A stretch of DNA of 7,691 nucleotides. Source: Actinomycetota bacterium (GTDB lineage Bacteria; Actinomycetota; Humimicrobiia; Humimicrobiales; Humimicrobiaceae). The position numbers and the translations under genes are program-made. Below the pieces are notes generated by a model. That model saw only the letters and a list, made by a program, of their open reading frames with translations. It searched no databases and was not told the origin of the DNA. Positions 7,530 to 7,691 of the stretch are shown here, in pieces. Where the stretch lies: assembly GCA_016927635.1 (NCBI GenBank), contig JAFGMJ010000028.1, forward strand, positions 1 through 7,691, given 5' to 3'. Each line of letters begins with the position of its first letter. Position 1 is the first letter of the stretch.

Positions 7530-7691
7530 TCATTTATCATAGTCGACTTTCATAAGATAATTCTTAAAGCTGTTAACCACATCCTCAGGACATCTGGTAA
7601 GTATCACATTATCCCTTCTCTTTATCAGTATGATTATGGAACGCAAATTCATTCCCTGTTCATACATAAGTTCCCTTACATATTCAAGCCA
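7530..7691 (-). CDS. C-terminal fragment of a MerR/HspR-like regulator (partial)
   Basis: An open frame enters from the right edge and ends in TGA at 7530-7532, giving the last 53 residues. It begins WLEYVRELMYEQGMNLRSII, which resembles the helix after the recognition region in MerR/HspR proteins, where an 'I..L..E.G.NL.GI..L' pattern is usual. The remainder is short and charged, ending KVDYDK. HspR, a MerR relative, represses dnaK operons in several phyla, and CbpM, another MerR-like protein, modulates CbpA. Either would suit this position, 116 bases upstream of dnaK and on the same strand. The DNA-binding half lies outside the window, so the assignment rests on a short match plus context. 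A different small protein remains possible. Confidence 0.55.
   Translation of the reverse strand, partial: WLEYVRELMYEQGMNLRSIIILIKRRDNVILTRCPEDVVNSFKNYLMKVDYDK

Noticed and set aside
1..7691. CRISPR arrays, tRNA/rRNA genes, insertion sequences, defence or phage genes
   Set aside because: No spaced repeat array, no cloverleaf-like or rRNA-like segment, no transposase or terminal repeats seen. Nearly all of the window is accounted for by well-known housekeeping families.

Overview
This window is a bacterial chromosome segment dominated by a protein-quality-control (heat-shock) gene cluster. On the minus strand, in transcription order, it carries the end of a small MerR/HspR-like regulator (cut by the right edge), dnaK (Hsp70), a small heat-shock protein of the Hsp20/alpha-crystallin family, a zinc-finger-less DnaJ of the CbpA type, and the disaggregase clpB. 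A single plus-strand gene at the left encodes a MtaA/uroporphyrinogen-decarboxylase-family methyltransferase-like protein. It converges on clpB, and the two stop codons share the same four bases.

Layout: positions 1-98 are an AT-rich leader with a 9-bp inverted repeat just ahead of the methyltransferase-like gene (99-1124). A perfect 13-bp inverted repeat (1105-1133) covers the ends of both convergent genes. clpB (1121-3715), the J-protein (3751-4806), hsp20 (4935-5390) and dnaK (5458-7413) then follow as a probable operon read leftward. The gaps are 35, 128 and 67 bases. The 128-base gap contains a strong GC-rich stem-loop. The AT-rich 116 bases upstream of dnaK probably hold a promoter and perhaps an operator, and the regulator fragment fills 7530-7691. 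No stretch over 300 bases lacks a gene.

The genes make one working set. Hsp20 holds unfolding proteins in an accessible state, the J-protein delivers them and stimulates DnaK ATPase, and DnaK together with ClpB pulls apart aggregates. The MerR/HspR-like protein is a natural candidate for control. Neither grpE nor hrcA nor a class-A DnaJ lies inside the cluster, so they must be elsewhere if present.

Organism: composition is AT-rich (roughly 40% GC in genes by eye, much lower between genes). Translation signals are classical Shine-Dalgarno sites. DnaK has the nucleotide-domain segment that Firmicutes and actinobacterial DnaKs usually lack. Together with a MtaA-type protein, this suggests an anaerobic, probably diderm or deep-branching uncultured bacterium; I cannot name the phylum. 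I did not find a previously undescribed system. The most interesting points are the unusual cluster composition, the shared-terminus inverted repeat, the stem-loop between hsp20 and the J-protein gene, and the candidate MerR-type control of dnaK.
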